Origin: Kitasatospora cinereorecta
GTDB taxonomy: Bacteria; Actinomycetota; Actinomycetes; Streptomycetales; Streptomycetaceae
DNA length: 64,000 bases
NCBI RefSeq assembly: GCF_024172095.1
Contig: NZ_JAMZDX010000004.1
Span: forward strand, 744,001-808,000
Reading direction: 5' to 3'
A model generated the notes under the pieces. The model made no database searches. It had not been told where the DNA came from and saw nothing but the letters and a program-made list of their open reading frames with translations. The translations under genes and the position numbers were made by a program. Shown here one piece after another: positions 62,825 to 64,000 of the stretch; positions within the stretch are counted from its first letter, which is position 1; every line of letters begins with the position of its first letter.

Positions 62825-64000
62825 GTGCGGGCGAGCAACCACAGCTTCGCCGTCGGCCACGCCGACCAGGTGGCCTATTACGCCGGCCGGCATGCCCCGG
62901 CCACCTGGCCGCACCAGGTCGGGGCGGTCCCGAACACCGCACACTGCTTCCAGCACCGGGCCGTTCTCGATACTCCCGACATTCCTGCGCGCTGCCGGAT
63001 CCTGGTCGGCACCGCCGGCGCCGGCAAGACCCAGCTGGCCGCGAGCGAGGCCCGCACCGCCTGGCAGGCCGGGCAACTCGACCTGCTGGTCTGGATCACC
63101 GCCGACAGCCGCGCAGCGATCCTGACCGCCTACGCCCGGGCCATCACCGAGATCACCGGTCGTGACCTGGCCGATCCGGAGCAGGGCGCGCGGGAGTTCC
63201 TCGCCTGGCTCCGGCCGGGCGGGGCCGGGGAGACGGTTCGCCGGCTGATCGTCCTGGACGGCCTGGTCGACCCCGACGATCTGCGCGGACTCTGGCCGCC
63301 GGACCACCCCGTGGGGCGGACCCTGGTCACCACCTGGCGCCGGGACGCGGCTCGCGAGGGGCTTGGCCGACAGGTGGTCACCGTGCCGTCGTTCAGCTCC
63401 GCCGAGGCCTTCGGCTACCTCACAGCGGTGCTCGCCGCCTCCGGCCGAGTCGAGGCGCCCGAGCAACTGGAGGCGTTCGCCCGCGAGCTGGGACACCTGC
63501 CGCTCGCGCTCGCGCAGGCGGCCGCCTGCCTGGCCAGTACCGGTCTGAGCTGCGCCGACTACCTCCGCCTGCTCGGCGACGACAGTCGGCGGCTGACCGA
63601 CCTCGTGCCGGACCCGGGCGGGCTGCCGGACGAGCAGAGCCTGCCGCTGCCATACGCCTGGGACCTCGCGCTGGAGCGCGCCGACGCCATGGAGCCGGTC
63701 GGGACGGCGCGGATGCTGCTGGAACTGACGGCGCCGTTGGCTTCCGACGGCATTCCGGCTGCGATGCTGATCGCTGCGGTCAGGTCCCTCGACTGGCAGC
63801 GGACCGACCGACCGGCAGAGGATGCGGAGCCGGACAAGCGCGCCGACGAGACGCTCGCGCTGCTGCACCGGTGGAGCCTGCTCGACTACGATCCGGCGGA
63901 CCAGGACCGGTCGGTGCGGGTCCATCCGGTGGTGCAGCGAGCCATCCGCGAGGGCGTGTCCGCGAGCCGGGCCGCAGAGCTGGCCGACCTGGCCGCCAAC
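62825..64000 (+). CDS. NB-ARC-type ATPase, 3' end outside window
   Basis: A continuous frame of 392 codons from a GTG at 62825 to the window edge, with no stop. The N-terminal SFAVGHADQVAYYAGRH resembles the VHG/IHG motif seen before such ATPases and in the tail of the gene upstream. The ATPase follows, with Walker A LVGTAGAGKTQLA (~61-73), Walker B RRLIVLDGL (~140), sensor-like RTLVTTWR and the NB-ARC helix LPLALAQAAACLA. A TPR-rich C-terminus is expected beyond the edge. The exact start is uncertain because the frame is open further upstream. It probably works with the small protein before it as a signalling or defence module. Confidence 0.85.
   Translation, partial: MRASNHSFAVGHADQVAYYAGRHAPATWPHQVGAVPNTAHCFQHRAVLDTPDIPARCRILVGTAGAGKTQLAASEARTAWQAGQLDLLVWITADSRAAILTAYARAITEITGRDLADPEQGAREFLAWLRPGGAGETVRRLIVLDGLVDPDDLRGLWPPDHPVGRTLVTTWRRDAAREGLGRQVVTVPSFSSAEAFGYLTAVLAASGRVEAPEQLEAFARELGHLPLALAQAAACLASTGLSCADYLRLLGDDSRRLTDLVPDPGGLPDEQSLPLPYAWDLALERADAMEPVGTARMLLELTAPLASDGIPAAMLIAAVRSLDWQRTDRPAEDAEPDKRADETLALLHRWSLLDYDPADQDRSVRVHPVVQRAIREGVSASRAAELADLAAN

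Overview
The window is very GC-rich with strong third-position GC bias. It carries families typical of Streptomyces-like actinomycetes: LAL-type LuxR regulators, ECF sigma/anti-sigma pairs, a sedolisin, GH54 and GH9 polysaccharidases, and XRE/NB-ARC-TPR ATPases. The best reading is a Streptomyces or Kitasatospora chromosome, probably an accessory-rich segment because gene remnants are frequent. I see no rRNA, tRNA, CRISPR array or intact insertion sequence.

Layout. 0.3-3 kb: a CBS-domain protein and a cold-shock pair (DEAD-box helicase and CspA-type protein). 3.6-4.95 kb: a gene graveyard (frameshifted XRE/P-loop gene, small membrane-protein fragment, kinase fragment). 5-9.6 kb: a YtfQ-YtfR-YtfT-YjfF sugar ABC transporter with a LacI-type operator; the neighbouring lacI gene is only a remnant. 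10.4-15.3 kb: a GntR regulator, AnsP-like permease, class 3 asparaginase and aspartase, which together convert asparagine to fumarate and ammonia. 15.5-17.1 kb: a secreted GH54 arabinofuranosidase with the same LacI-type operator as the transporter. 17-22 kb: remnants, an alpha/beta hydrolase divergent from an HxlR regulator, and two sigma-like proteins with one anti-sigma.

22.3-35.4 kb is the most unusual block. Six tightly spaced co-directional genes encode a VioC-type arginine hydroxylase, a group II PLP decarboxylase, a small DUF326-like protein, an FAD oxygenase-like protein, a DDAH-type amidinohydrolase and a cation/proton antiporter. Two giant LuxR regulators lie upstream. This looks like an arginine-derived small-molecule pathway without PKS or NRPS genes.

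35.6-41.8 kb: a GH9 cellulase divergent from a two-component system, then an exported berberine-bridge-type flavin oxidase. 42-52.3 kb: a guanidine (or urea) utilisation locus with permease, TetR regulator, two DUF1989 proteins, a biotin-dependent carboxylase and allophanate hydrolase. The permease and the operon share a palindromic operator. 52.3-58 kb: remnants, a lipoprotein, a secreted hydrolase and a sedolisin. 58.4-64 kb: a defence-like ATPase island with an XRE-STAND ATPase, a divergent small membrane protein, a small coiled-coil protein and an NB-ARC-type ATPase cut by the window edge.
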